A DNA stretch of 64,000 nucleotides from Roseobacter sp045106495 (GTDB taxonomy: Bacteria; Pseudomonadota; Alphaproteobacteria; Rhodobacterales; Rhodobacteraceae): assembly GCF_045106495.1 (NCBI RefSeq), contig NZ_JBGCEQ010000019.1, positions 1-64,000 on the forward strand. Reading direction: 5' to 3'. The notes beneath the pieces are model-generated. The model was given only the letters and a program-made list of their open reading frames with translations, was not told the DNA's origin and searched no databases. Position numbers and translations under genes: made by a program. Shown here in pieces: positions 7,364 to 16,289 of this stretch; the first letter of the stretch is position 1, and each line of letters starts with the position of its first letter.

Positions 7364-8542
7364 CTAAAGACCGTCAAACGCACCGGGATAAATGTCTTCC
7401 CAAAAGGCAATCACCGCCTGCGCATTGAGTGCCGACATCCACCCGTGACGCTCAAAATCCAAACGCGCGCCGGCATCCGTGATGCTGCTCAGGATCAGCC
7501 GTTTATCCGCATCCCTCTGGGTCGGTGTGCGTGCGGCCACAAGCTCCTGCACCCGGCCCAACCTTGCCGCTCGTGCGCTCACCGGCGCAGGGGGTCGATC
7601 CTCTTTTTCAGCCGGTCGGTAGTCATCCCGCAAGGCCGCTGCCAGGTAGCGCGCCGGGCTTTTCACGTCCGATTGCGCCCCGACATAATCAAGTTTGCCC
7701 GCGATCTGAACTTCACCGTGTTCGGTCATCCACTGGCGTGCAAGACGGTCACTGACCCCCATCGCGCGCAGACGATCGTAGACCGGCGCCCGGCGCTGAC
7801 CCGCGCCATCATCCAAATCCAATATCGCCAATTGCGGATTAGGTTTTATGCTGAAGCGGATATCCGTGACCGCCCTGCCCCGCTTGCGGGTCTCGGGCGT
7901 TATCACGATGTTGCTGGTGCGGTTCACTTCCGCGACCGCCGGTTTGATTATCTTGGCGTTCAAATGCTTGTAGATTTCATAGTAGCCGCTGTCGTCCACC
8001 CCCATCAGCCGGCGGAATGTGTCCAGCGACCACCAGCCGGTGCTGCCTGTCCGGTGAAACCGATAGCAGTTTTCATAGAGCGCCAGCGCATGGCCACTGG
8101 TAAACCGTCGCTGGATGTTGAGGTTGATCAGGGCAAAAACCTTCGGATCAGCCAGCTTTTCGGCCAGTGCCGGGGAATAGGCATATTCACACACGCCTGC
8201 CTTGAGCTTGGCGTAGCTGAGCAGGCTGGAGACACCCCATTCCTGCTGGCCCTTGTCATCGAGCATGTCCCATTCAGCAACGGTTTCCGCCAAGCCGCGC
8301 AGTGATTGTTTGAGCGTGGCGAAATCGTTGGAGTTATATCCCACCATCAAGCACAGCGTCCGTGCGTCCATCTGAAACGATGGAGCCTGGGTCAGGGTGT
8401 CATAGGCGTTTAGCAACAAGACATTGCTGAGCTTGCGCTGCAACAGCGACAGCTTGCCCGATACATGAATCGCGGCCACATGCTTTTTGACAGCGCCGCG
8501 TCGCAAAGCGCCCGTCAGTTTCTCTCGCGGAATATCATCCAT
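7364..8542 (-). CDS. repB: Plasmid replication initiator, Rep_3/RepB-like
   Basis: This 392-residue protein resembles Rep_3-type initiators (COG5527), which bind iterons and open the origin. The N-terminal winged helix includes KKHVAAIHVSGKLSLLQRKL and NVLLLNAYDTL. The second winged helix spans FTSGHALALYENCYRFHRTG to DSGYYEIYKHLNAKIIKPA, ending VTDIRFSI. A C-terminal extension (ARYLAAALRDDYRPAEKEDR onwards) occurs in several alphaproteobacterial Rep proteins. The gene reads away from the origin-like region at 8543-8945, and parAB diverges on the other side, the standard arrangement for this plasmid class. Start ATG at 8542. The Rep_3 versus RPA subgroup assignment is by eye. Confidence 0.85.
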   Translation of the reverse strand: MDDIPREKLTGALRRGAVKKHVAAIHVSGKLSLLQRKLSNVLLLNAYDTLTQAPSFQMDARTLCLMVGYNSNDFATLKQSLRGLAETVAEWDMLDDKGQQEWGVSSLLSYAKLKAGVCEYAYSPALAEKLADPKVFALINLNIQRRFTSGHALALYENCYRFHRTGSTGWWSLDTFRRLMGVDDSGYYEIYKHLNAKIIKPAVAEVNRTSNIVITPETRKRGRAVTDIRFSIKPNPQLAILDLDDGAGQRRAPVYDRLRAMGVSDRLARQWMTEHGEVQIAGKLDYVGAQSDVKSPARYLAAALRDDYRPAEKEDRPPAPVSARAARLGRVQELVAARTPTQRDADKRLILSSITDAGARLDFERHGWMSALNAQAVIAFWEDIYPGAFDGL

Positions 8543-8945
8543 TGCTCTGTGCCTTTTGAGGCGAGCTTCTAAGAGCTCTTGTGGACAATATTAAACTGAA
8601 AAGCACCCGCGTTCAATCCGTTTCCGGATACTTTTACAACAACGGCTGATCCGAGGGCTTCTAAGCCTTAGCCGCCCTAAGGGACCCAGTTACAGGATGG
8701 CTGTTCGATCTCCTCGACAGTATTAGGCTCTATATGGGACATTCGAGACTGGAAACCGCGAATCGGTACCTTTGTTCCCGTTTAACGGCACCCATTGTCC
8801 TGTATTTGGGTGCCTTTTGTCCTGTATACGCACACCCGAATCCATCTAACAACCAGATTTTATTTGTAAAATTGAGCTCAAAGTCCTTAAACTAGATAAA
8901 TTCTATAAAGTACTCTGGTCGTTCTTTCAGCTAAAATTCATTATA
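8543..8945. other. Putative plasmid replication origin (oriV)
   Basis: This gap of about 400 bases separates the divergent rep and parA genes. It contains a pair of 11-bp direct repeats spaced by one 22-bp period (8795 and 8817), an 8-bp perfect inverted repeat around the first of them, and an A+T-rich stretch at about 8848-8945 suited to strand opening. No DnaA box was identified with confidence. The identification rests on position and repeats. Confidence 0.6.
8787..8827 (+). repeat. Iteron pair (22-bp period) with embedded stem-loop
   Basis: TTGTCCTGTAT occurs at 8795-8805 and again at 8817-8827, exactly 22 bp apart, the helical-repeat spacing typical of Rep_3 iterons. The first copy fills the loop of a perfect inverted repeat, GGCACCCA (8787-8794) and TGGGTGCC (8807-8814). 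A degenerate inverted copy may exist near 8695 (TTACAGGAT). Confidence 0.6.
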
Positions 8946-9020
8946 GTGATTCACATTCTGCAGGTCATGTGTGATAGTTTTGAGTACGGCATAGAAAAAC
9001 AATTACATCGGCAGTTTTAT

Positions 9021-10406
9021 ATGACTTCAAATGAAAAACCTCCCTTGCCCCCTTATATGGGAATAGATCCAGCAAAGGCAGCAGAGCGTCTCGTCGATCC
9101 TATCCATACAGCGCGATTCGCGAAAGCCGCAGCTTTCGCGGCGAAAGGTCGGGAAGAGCTTGCAAAAGGCGGTCATGCGCCGGATGGCCAGAAGCGTTTG
9201 CGCAAATTTTCAACCTGGGAAGTTTGCCGCTATCTTATCCCCGTGGCTCCCGCTCACTTCCGGAGGGTTCTGAAAGCGCATCCTGAATTGCCTCAAGGGA
9301 CAGGCGAGGGTAACTCCAAGTGGTTTGCATTGGAAGAGATCATTCGGTTGCGTGAACATTTTGCGACGGAGGGCGCGGCCCATCGCGAATACCGACCCTA
9401 TCGACCAGAAGGATTGGACGCAAAAGTCTTGGCCGTGGCCAACTTCAAGGGTGGCGTTGGCAAGACATCCACCTGCGCGCATCTTGCCATGTCTGCTGCC
9501 CTGGATGGGTATAAAGTCCTGGTGATTGATCTTGATAGTCAAGGATCCCTGACCAGCATCATGGGCGGGCAGGTTCAGGATGAATGGGAGACGGCCTTCC
9601 CCATTTTAGCCCGTGATTTCGCCAAGCATCAGGAGCGGGAAAATGAGGTTCGAGTCGCGCGTGGCGACCCTCCTGCTGCCCTGGATGAGACGCTTACAGA
9701 GGCGTTGAAGGTTTCGCCGCGAAACCTCATCCAAAAGACGCACTGGCCTAACATCGACCTCATCGGAGCACAGCTTAATCTATATTGGGCCGAGTTTCAG
9801 GTGCCGGTTTGGCGCATGCAGAGCAGGACCTGGCCCCTCTGGGATGCATTAACCAATGGGCTTGAGGACGATGGCATATTATCGGAATACGATTTGATAT
9901 TTCTTGATACGCCACCTGCACTTGGCTATCTCACCATTAATGCTTTGGCGGCGGCCGATATTCTGATAGTTCCGCTCGGGGCTTCTTTCCTGGAGTTTGA
10001 TTCCACGGGGCGATTTTTTGATATGCTCTACTCGACTTTCGCCAGCATTGAGGAAGGTGAAAACACGCAGCGGCGCAAGCTGGGCCTTGATGACGTCAAG
10101 TTCGAATGGGATGCAGTACGCATTTTGGTCACACGTTTCGATGCAGCACAACAAACCGACCTGGCCAATGTGATTCAAGCCTATTTTGGCGACCTGATGA
10201 CCACATTCCGTCAGGATGTAACGGCGATGGTCGGGCAGGCTGGCGAGCAGGTCAACGGGATCTACGAGGCGGATTATCGAGACTTTAACAGGGATACTTA
10301 TGTTCGCGGAAGAGAAACGTTTGACAGGACTTGGGCAGAAGTGAAGGAGCTCATTTTAGGGGCCTGGTGGCGTGACGAGCAGGAGATGAAAAATGGCAAA
10401 ACGTAG
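9021..10406 (+). CDS. parA: ParA-family partition ATPase
   Basis: This is a 461-residue plasmid ParA with an N-terminal DNA-binding region (RKFSTWEVCRYLIPVAPAHF, then RRVLKAHPELPQG) and a deviant Walker A, ANFKGGVGKTSTCAHLA, at about residues 141-157. Walker A' is VLVIDLDSQGSLTS and Walker B-like is IFLDTPPALGYL. With ParB it segregates the plasmid. The frame is open from a GTG at 8946. The ATG at 9021 (MTSNEKPPLPPYMGID) was preferred because the conserved part begins there, but neither start has a clear ribosome-binding sequence. It overlaps parB by 14 bases, indicating one operon. Confidence 0.93.
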   Translation: MTSNEKPPLPPYMGIDPAKAAERLVDPIHTARFAKAAAFAAKGREELAKGGHAPDGQKRLRKFSTWEVCRYLIPVAPAHFRRVLKAHPELPQGTGEGNSKWFALEEIIRLREHFATEGAAHREYRPYRPEGLDAKVLAVANFKGGVGKTSTCAHLAMSAALDGYKVLVIDLDSQGSLTSIMGGQVQDEWETAFPILARDFAKHQERENEVRVARGDPPAALDETLTEALKVSPRNLIQKTHWPNIDLIGAQLNLYWAEFQVPVWRMQSRTWPLWDALTNGLEDDGILSEYDLIFLDTPPALGYLTINALAAADILIVPLGASFLEFDSTGRFFDMLYSTFASIEEGENTQRRKLGLDDVKFEWDAVRILVTRFDAAQQTDLANVIQAYFGDLMTTFRQDVTAMVGQAGEQVNGIYEADYRDFNRDTYVRGRETFDRTWAEVKELILGAWWRDEQEMKNGKT

Positions 10407-11490
10407 AAAGATTGCAGCACCTAGCGCGGATGACCTGACCCGCATCGAAGATGAGTTTCGCCGCGAAACCCTTAACACGCCGAACCCTGCGTTAGCGCCA
10501 ATTTCACAGGTTTCTGCAGAGGCCGCGCAGGCCCAGCCGGTGCTGGACGCCGAAACGCGTGCAAAGCAGGCGCAACAGGAAGCGGATGCCACAGCACTGG
10601 AGGATGCGAAAGGGCAGGGGCGTTTGATCGAAAACATCCCTTTGGACGACATTCTGGCCGACGCGATGGTGCGTGACCGGACTGTGATCGACCCCAATGA
10701 CATGTCCGAACTGAAGGCCTCGATCGCGGCGCATGGGCTACGGCTCCCGATTGAGGTGTTTCGCCGGGACGACCCGGAACAACCATTTGGTTTGCTCTCG
10801 GGGTATCGGAGGCTCTGGGCCATCCGGGAACTCTTCGGCCTGACGGGTGCTGAGAAGTACAAGACCATCAAATCGCTGGTGCGGGACCCTGAAGCGCTTG
10901 GCGGTGGCTTTGCAGCGATGGTTGAGGAAAACGAGGTGCGCGCTTCGCTGTCTCACTATGAGCGCGGTCGCATCGCGGTTGTCGCAGCACAGCAGGGGGC
11001 TTTCCCGAGCACGGAGAAGGCTGTCTCCAGTTTGTTCAGTGTGGCGAGCAAAGCCAAGCGCTCGAAAATCCGATCCTTCTCTCTCATCTTCGAAGAGTTG
11101 GGCGATCTGCTCGAGTTCCCTGAAAGCCTAAAGGAGCGCGACGGTCTGCGTTTGTCAGCCGCGTTGAGAAACGGCGCAGAGGCGGATCTGCGGGATGCTT
11201 TGGCCAAAGTGCAACCTGCATCCGCGGAAGCGGAATGGGCCTGTATGGCCTCGGTGATAGATGCCTTTGAAATTACCGGTGCTGTGGAAAAGAAGGGGGG
11301 GCGCCCAAAGAAACAAGCGCCGCAGATTGGCTGGGCCGGTCAGGACACGCTGCATTTGTCCAGTGGCGTCACGCTCCAATATGGCACAGATGCTCAAGGG
11401 TACGTGATCCGCCTGAAGGGCAGGGGGGTTGATGGCGCTTTGGTGGAACGCGCGATGGAGCATTTGCGCTACTTGTTTGAGAAGGGATGA
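10393..11490 (+). CDS. parB: ParB-family partition protein
   Basis: This 365-residue centromere-binding protein has a ParB/Spo0J N-terminal domain at about residues 78-150 (IPLDDILADAMVRDRTVIDP...MSELKASIAAHGLRLPIEVF...LLSGYRRLWAIREL). In the arginine patch SGYRRL replaces the usual SGERR. Then come ENEVRASLSHYERGRIAV and a helix-turn-helix-like region (FPSTEKAVSSLFSVASKAKR). The C-terminus (LHLSSGVTLQYGTDAQGYVI) is the RepB-type dimerisation part. It is translationally coupled to parA. No perfect parS palindrome was found nearby, though the 11.5-11.8 kb gap is a candidate. Confidence 0.92.
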   Translation: MAKRRKIAAPSADDLTRIEDEFRRETLNTPNPALAPISQVSAEAAQAQPVLDAETRAKQAQQEADATALEDAKGQGRLIENIPLDDILADAMVRDRTVIDPNDMSELKASIAAHGLRLPIEVFRRDDPEQPFGLLSGYRRLWAIRELFGLTGAEKYKTIKSLVRDPEALGGGFAAMVEENEVRASLSHYERGRIAVVAAQQGAFPSTEKAVSSLFSVASKAKRSKIRSFSLIFEELGDLLEFPESLKERDGLRLSAALRNGAEADLRDALAKVQPASAEAEWACMASVIDAFEITGAVEKKGGRPKKQAPQIGWAGQDTLHLSSGVTLQYGTDAQGYVIRLKGRGVDGALVERAMEHLRYLFEKG

Positions 11491-11867
11491 TTCGACCTCT
11501 TGCGCAAACGAAAAAACCTAAATAACGTATTGTTTTTAAATTAAAAATTTTTTTCTACGGATCTTTTGACCTACGGCCTGTGGTCTCTGGAACGCGGTTC
11601 TCCGCATCGGCGGAAAAATGCGCGAAGGGGAGATTTACCGCTGATGCCGTAGCAAAAAACCTATCGGAAGTAGTTTAATTCGGGTACAGGACCCGGCAAA
11701 AGCGCATTTTTCAACCCAGGCAAGAGGTTTATTAAGCATCTTCCAACCTAATAGGCGCGTTGGCTTGCTTTGGTGTGGCGCTTTTTGCATTTTCGTCGTG
11801 TTCAGAGTTTGGTAGAGTTTGCCATTGTTTATGCAAGCTCAAGAGCTCAGCAATAAGAGGTAGATCC
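11491..11867. other. Intergenic region with A+T-rich tract, possible parS or promoter
   Basis: 377 bases between parB and the secretion operon. It begins with an A+T-rich run (11519-11556) containing TTTTTAA-A-TTAAAAA followed by a T-tract, which could act as a weak terminator for parAB. A small dyad, TCCGC-ATCG-GCGGA, lies near 11600. The region must also hold the promoter for the type I secretion genes, but no clear -35/-10 pair was identified. Confidence 0.45.
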
Positions 11868-13598
11868 GTGTCAGGTGTCGAAAACTCTCAGGTCAGCGAA
11901 TTGACCAAAGCCCGGAATGCCGGGTCGTCGTTCATATCCGTCAGCTTTTTGTTCAGTATTTTCGTGAACCTGCTGATGCTGACCGGTCCCTTGTTCATGT
12001 TGCAGGTCTATGACCGGGTGCTGGGCTCCGGCTCGGAAGAAACGCTGGTGGCGCTCTTTGTGCTGGTGGGCTTCCTCTATGGGCTGATGGCCATGCTGGA
12101 TTATGCTCGAGGTCGGATCATGGCGCGGTTTGGCGCCCGGTTCCAAGCCTTGCTGGACGGCCGGGTCTTTAGTGCGACGCTCAATCTGGCCGGCAAGCGG
12201 CGCCCTTCCGAGATTACCGGGTTGCGGGATGTTGAAGCGATCCAGACCGTGTTCAGTTCGCCGGTTTTTCTGGCGTTGATGGACATGCCCTGGTCGCCGA
12301 TTTTTATTGCTGCCATTTTCATTTTCCATCCGATGCTGGGCTGGCTGGCCGTTGCGGGGGCTTTGGTGCTGACCATTCTCGCTATTGTGAACCAGGTGTT
12401 GACGCACCGGAAGGTGGCGCGGGCACAGGCGGCCTCCAACGGGGCGCAGGTCTTTGCGGATCAGGCGCAGATCGCTCATGAGGTTGTGCAAGCACAAGGC
12501 ATGCGCGGTGCCGTGACCGAGCGCTGGCTGAAGCGCCGCAATGAGGCCTTGCAGGAAAAGATTTCATCTAACGACTGGACCGGCAGTTTCACGGCGGTTA
12601 CCAAATCCTTCCGCCTGTTCCTGCAATCGGCGATGTTGGCGGTGGGCGCCTATCTGGTGTTGAAGGGCGAATTGACCGCTGGTGCGATGATTGCAGGCTC
12701 GATCCTGTTGGGTCGGGCACTGGCACCGATCGAGCAATCGCTGGGCCAGTGGCCCCTGATCCAGCGCGCGCGCATGGCCTGGATATCGCTCGGCAAGCTT
12801 TTGTCTGAACAGCCGCAGCCGGGCCGCTATGTGAACTTGCCGGAGCCGGAGTCCAGCCTTCTGGTGCGCAATGTGACGTTGATCCCACCGGGCAGCCAAG
12901 TGCCGACGCTGCGCAATGTGTCGTTGCAGGTCAAGCCGGGCTCTGCGGTTGGTCTGATCGGCAAAAGTGGCTCGGGCAAATCGACGCTGGCCAAGGCGAT
13001 CATGGGGCTGTGGACGCCTGCTGCGGGCGAGGTGCGTCTGGGTGGTGTCGAGCTGAAGCACTATGACCCGGACCGCCTGGGCGGCTACATCGGCTATTTG
13101 CCGCAACAGGTGACGCTGTTGCCGGGCACCATTGCGGAGAACATTGCGCGCATGGCGGTGCAGCCGGATGACGAGCGCGTCGTTGAAGCGGCGAAAAAGG
13201 CCAATGCGCATGAGATGATTATTCAGCTGCCTGACGGGTACAACACCTATGTCGAAGGCAATGAGAACCAGTTGTCTGGCGGTCAGCGTCAGAGGGTCGC
13301 GCTGGCGCGCGCGGTTTTTGGCACGCCTGTGTTGCTGGTTCTGGACGAGCCGAACTCGGCGCTGGATGTGGATGGGTCGAATGCCCTCAATCAGGCGGTA
13401 CGAGACCTCAAGGCCGACGGAAAATCGGTGATCATCATGACGCACCGGCCGATGGCGATTTCCGAATGTGATGAGTTGATTGTGATGGATAAGGGTATGA
13501 TCGTGGATGCAGGACCGCGCGATGAAGTGCTGCGCAAGCAGCTGAAAAATGCGGAATCAATCAAGCGGGTGCTTAAACCCGTGGGAGCGGCATCATGA
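11868..13598 (+). CDS. Type I secretion ABC transporter (ATPase/permease)
   Basis: This 576-residue inner-membrane exporter is of the PrtD/HasD/RsaD type. An N-terminal ABC transmembrane domain (FISVSFLFSIFVNLLMLTGP...FMLQVYDRVLGSGSEETLVA) precedes the nucleotide-binding domain. That domain has Walker A GLIGKSGSGKSTLAKAI, signature LSGGQRQRVALARAV, and Walker B VLLVLDEPNSALD. The GTG at 11868 with AAGAGG upstream is preferred, since an upstream open frame to 11760 is compositionally odd. It overlaps the membrane fusion gene by 4 bases (ATGA). No TolC-type outer-membrane gene is nearby, so the housekeeping one is probably used. The obvious substrate is the giant protein 2.7 kb downstream. Confidence 0.92.
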   Translation: MSGVENSQVSELTKARNAGSSFISVSFLFSIFVNLLMLTGPLFMLQVYDRVLGSGSEETLVALFVLVGFLYGLMAMLDYARGRIMARFGARFQALLDGRVFSATLNLAGKRRPSEITGLRDVEAIQTVFSSPVFLALMDMPWSPIFIAAIFIFHPMLGWLAVAGALVLTILAIVNQVLTHRKVARAQAASNGAQVFADQAQIAHEVVQAQGMRGAVTERWLKRRNEALQEKISSNDWTGSFTAVTKSFRLFLQSAMLAVGAYLVLKGELTAGAMIAGSILLGRALAPIEQSLGQWPLIQRARMAWISLGKLLSEQPQPGRYVNLPEPESSLLVRNVTLIPPGSQVPTLRNVSLQVKPGSAVGLIGKSGSGKSTLAKAIMGLWTPAAGEVRLGGVELKHYDPDRLGGYIGYLPQQVTLLPGTIAENIARMAVQPDDERVVEAAKKANAHEMIIQLPDGYNTYVEGNENQLSGGQRQRVALARAVFGTPVLLVLDEPNSALDVDGSNALNQAVRDLKADGKSVIIMTHRPMAISECDELIVMDKGMIVDAGPRDEVLRKQLKNAESIKRVLKPVGAAS

Positions 13599-14899
13599 TG
13601 ATGGCAGCCCCGCCGCCGCCGCCATGGCGTGCCCGGTTTCCAATGATCGTGGGCGGTGTGGCCCTGGTCGTTTTGGTTGGAGGTCTGGGCTACTGGAGCG
13701 TCAGCACGCAGCTGGCAGGGGCGGTGATTTCATCGGGTCGGCTTGAGGTCGAAACCAAGCGTCAGGTCATTCAGCATCCCGATGGCGGCGTTGTGGGCGC
13801 GATCATGGCGCGCAATGGCGATTTGGTCGAAGCCGGCGGTACGCTGGTGCAGTTCGACGCGACATTGCTGAACTCCGAGCTCGCGATTGTGCGCGGGCAG
13901 CTACACGACATTGCTGCGCGCAAAGCACGGCTAGAGGCAGAGCGCGACGATACGGATGAGGTTGTATTCCCCGACTGGCTGATGGCGCAGGAAGCGGAAG
14001 ATGTTCAGGACGCGATCCGCGGCCAGACCCGGCTTTTCGAGGCGCGTCGGGTCTCCATGGAGCGCGAAACCGAACAGCTTGCCGAGCGACGCAGTCAGTA
14101 CGAGTTTGAGATCGAGGGGATCGCGGCACAGCTGGAAGCGTTGAAAACGCAGCAGGTGCTCATTGCGCAAGAGTTGAGTGATCAGATCAGTCTTTTGGAC
14201 CGGGGGTTGACGCAGGCGACACGGGTATCGACCCTGCGCCGCGAAGAAGCCCGCTTGTTGGGCGAGATCGGTGGCCTGAAAGCCTCATCTGCGCAGCTGC
14301 GCGGCAGTGTGGCCGAGGTCAATATCGAAGTGATCAAGCTCAAGACCACGCAGCGGGAAGAGGCGATCACGACCTTGCGGGATCTCGATTTCCGCGAGAT
14401 CGAGCTGACGGAACGGTTGCTGGGTCTGGATGAACGACTGTCGCGTCTCAGCGTGACCTCACCGGTCAGCGGCGTGATTTACGGTAGCGAGGTTTTTGCG
14501 CTGCAATCGGTTGTACAGGCCGGTGCGCCGATGATGTATGTGGTGCCGCAGGATCAGCCGATGGTGATCGAGGCGCGGATCGACCCGACGAATGTGGACC
14601 AGATTTATCGTGGTCAGGAAGCCGGGTTGCGCTTTACCGCCTTTGAAAGCCGGACAACGCCTGAGCTCATTGGCTCGGTAGTGGATTTCTCTGCGGATGC
14701 CATCACAGATCAGGTGACCGGACAGATCTACTACAGCGTCGAGGTATTGCCCAATGAGGGCGAGCTGGAAAAGCTGGGCGACAATACCTTGATCCCAGGT
14801 ATGCCCGTTGAAGTGTTCATCAAGACGAATGAACGCACGCCTTTGGATTACCTGACCAAACCACTGACGGATTACTTCACCCGTTCGATGCGCGGCTGA
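13595..14899 (+). CDS. HlyD-family type I secretion periplasmic adaptor
   Basis: This 434-residue membrane fusion protein (PrtE/HasE type) has a short cytoplasmic proline-rich head and one transmembrane helix at about residues 12-33 (MIVGGVALVVLVGGLGYWSV). A biotinyl-lipoyl-like half-motif (GAIMARNGDLVEAGGTLVQF) follows, then long coiled-coil helices (about residues 90-280), the returning lipoyl half with SPVSGVIYG, and a C-terminal beta-barrel ending with MPVEVFIKTNERTPLDYLTK. It bridges the ABC exporter to an outer-membrane channel. Its start overlaps the exporter stop, so the two are co-translated. A hairpin follows at 14911-14938. Confidence 0.93.
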   Translation: MMMAAPPPPPWRARFPMIVGGVALVVLVGGLGYWSVSTQLAGAVISSGRLEVETKRQVIQHPDGGVVGAIMARNGDLVEAGGTLVQFDATLLNSELAIVRGQLHDIAARKARLEAERDDTDEVVFPDWLMAQEAEDVQDAIRGQTRLFEARRVSMERETEQLAERRSQYEFEIEGIAAQLEALKTQQVLIAQELSDQISLLDRGLTQATRVSTLRREEARLLGEIGGLKASSAQLRGSVAEVNIEVIKLKTTQREEAITTLRDLDFREIELTERLLGLDERLSRLSVTSPVSGVIYGSEVFALQSVVQAGAPMMYVVPQDQPMVIEARIDPTNVDQIYRGQEAGLRFTAFESRTTPELIGSVVDFSADAITDQVTGQIYYSVEVLPNEGELEKLGDNTLIPGMPVEVFIKTNERTPLDYLTKPLTDYFTRSMRG

Positions 14900-14910
14900 T
14901 CTGCGGCGCG

Positions 14911-14938
14911 ACCCGGTATCAGTTGTTTTGATCCGGGT
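14911..14938 (+). terminator. Hairpin after the secretion operon
   Basis: ACCCGG-T-ATCA ... TGAT-CCGGGT forms an imperfect stem with one bulged base, 12 bases after the hlyD-like stop codon. No uridine tract follows, so termination may be partial. An ops-like sequence follows 18 bases later, an arrangement compatible with antitermination. Confidence 0.5.
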
Positions 14939-14955
14939 GCGGCCTTTGATTGTTG

Positions 14956-14970
14956 GGCGGTAACTGCGTG
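14956..14970 (+). promoter_or_regulatory. ops-like sequence (possible NusG/RfaH recruitment site)
   Basis: GGCGGTAACTGCGTG resembles the enterobacterial ops element core (GGCGGTAGCGTG) with a three-base insertion. It sits between the secretion-operon hairpin and the giant gene, and the window encodes an RfaH-like protein. The resemblance may be chance, because ops sequences of alphaproteobacterial NusG paralogues are not well defined. Confidence 0.25.
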
Positions 14971-16058
14971 CTAACGCCTGCGGGAACGCTTCTGGAGCGC
15001 TGCACATGCGTTCAAGGCAGCGCGGGGATGGGTCACACAGCTACCAGAAGCGGGCACCGAGCCACTACGCGGGCCGGTGTGTGTCTTGGGAGTTGTTCGA
15101 GCACACACATCTCGCATAATCGTCGCCAACGGCTTTCCAGGGCGCGCATGCGGCTTCGCCGGATTCTCCCGGATTTTTCATTTTCGGATCGCCTGCAGTT
15201 TTTTGCGGTGAACATGTTTTGACGCATGAGATTTTTGCGTCGCGACATCTGCTGCCAAACGTCAATCGCACTCGTGACAGATCCATGCGCCAAGGTGTTG
15301 TCGCAATTGATGACGTGCCCATCCGTCATGTCGTGGCTGGCGAACTGCCATGGTCAATATCGATTGGTCGCGCTAAAGGGCAGGCTCCATACGGTGTTGT
15401 CGGTTTTGAGCGGTCCCTGCTTGACGCCAGTGCGCCCACAGCGCGGGTTCGCAGGGAGATGACTGGTGGCCGTATGGCGGGTCCAAATGGCAGCCGGTGG
15501 GCAGTATCGTGCAAAGGATACGTGGCATGGCTTGCCTACCGTGGCGCGGGACATCCGTGCGCGGATTTTGATCTCCTTTATTGAACTGGTGGCAAGGGTT
15601 TTTTGCGGAGCGCTGCAACATTGCTTCTGTGCGACAAATTCAGCGTTTTCACAAATTTTCCGATAGCGAATTGGAAATAGATACATCTTAAGGTTGTTTA
15701 AGTATTTGTAAATCAAACCCCATAGTCGCGATGTATATTAAGCTGGGGTTTATTCACGTTTAGTACGGCTAAATCTTGCAACCTGAGCCTGAAATTCGAC
15801 GTGCGAGGTCGGTGCTCCGCCGTCTCCATAACTCAGGCAGTTTGGGTAACGCCAATTGGTGAATCGCTCACAATAGTGACTCGATTACTCGCGTTAAAAT
15901 TGAAAAATGCTTTTAAATCTGAAACATGCACAAATTTTAACCTTAACGTGGCGCCGCGAATGAGTGTGAAATACTACCTCAGGAGGATCAATTTGATCCA
16001 ATATATATTCATGAGGGAGGTTTTTTCTACCCTTGGGGGAGATCAATCAGAAACTCGC

Positions 16059-16083
16059 AAAATCGATTAAAATCGGCGATTTT
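16059..16083 (+). promoter_or_regulatory. Cluster of AATCG palindromes, possible operator
   Basis: AATCGATT (palindromic, 16061-16068) is followed immediately by AAAATCG-G-CGATTTT (16069-16083), a perfect 15-bp palindrome. The two overlapping dyads lie about 210 bases upstream of the giant gene and look like a tandem operator. Confidence 0.4.
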
Positions 16084-16085
16084 CT

Positions 16086-16107
16086 GCTTGCCTGAACGTA
16101 AGCAAGC
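16086..16107 (+). promoter_or_regulatory. Small hairpin upstream of the giant gene
   Basis: GCTTGC (16086-16091) and GCAAGC (16102-16107) form a 6-bp stem with a 10-base loop directly after the palindrome cluster. It has no T-tract and may be a leader-RNA structure or part of the operator. Confidence 0.3.
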
Positions 16108-16189
16108 GGGTCTCATCATTCAGAATTTGAATGTTTTGACTTGCTTGTGCGCATGTTCGGTAACTGGTAATACCTGATGGTTGAAGGCA

Positions 16190-16203
16190 AAAAACAACCA
16201 CAG
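16190..16203 (+). promoter_or_regulatory. 14-bp motif shared with the wza-type gene leader
   Basis: AAAAACAACCACAG occurs here, 86 bases before the giant gene, and again exactly at 41261-41274 upstream of the polysaccharide export gene. Both are intergenic and on the coding strand of the downstream gene. It may be a binding site for a common regulator of matrix genes. Confidence 0.4.
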
Positions 16204-16289
16204 ATTGTATAAAGAGCTAGTTTTCGGAACACGCAATTTGCGTGAAATTATGCGCGCGGGCTCAAGGTTTTTTATCTGGAGGACCGACC

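Larger units (their letters stand above)
14971..16289. other. Long non-coding leader upstream of the giant gene
   Basis: About 1.3 kb without a recognisable gene. The open frames in it (for example 15219-15584 on the plus strand, ending CADFDLLY) have no known motifs, and their composition does not look like the neighbours. They may be the remains of a decayed gene. From about 15640 the DNA becomes A+T-rich and contains the palindrome cluster at 16059-16083, a hairpin at 16086-16107 and a 14-bp motif at 16190-16203, so the last 600 bases are probably the control region. Confidence 0.55.

Noticed and set aside
7445..8305. 286-codon plus-strand frame opposite the replication initiator
   Set aside because: It is fully antisense to a gene with clear initiator motifs and has no recognisable domain.
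12564..13445. 293-codon minus-strand frame within the ABC exporter gene
   Set aside because: The opposite strand carries intact Walker and signature motifs; the antisense frame is Arg/His/Gln-rich without domains.
15219..15584. 121-codon frame in the giant-gene leader as a real gene
   Set aside because: No ribosome-binding site, no motif and unusual composition; kept only as a possible relic in the intergenic entry.
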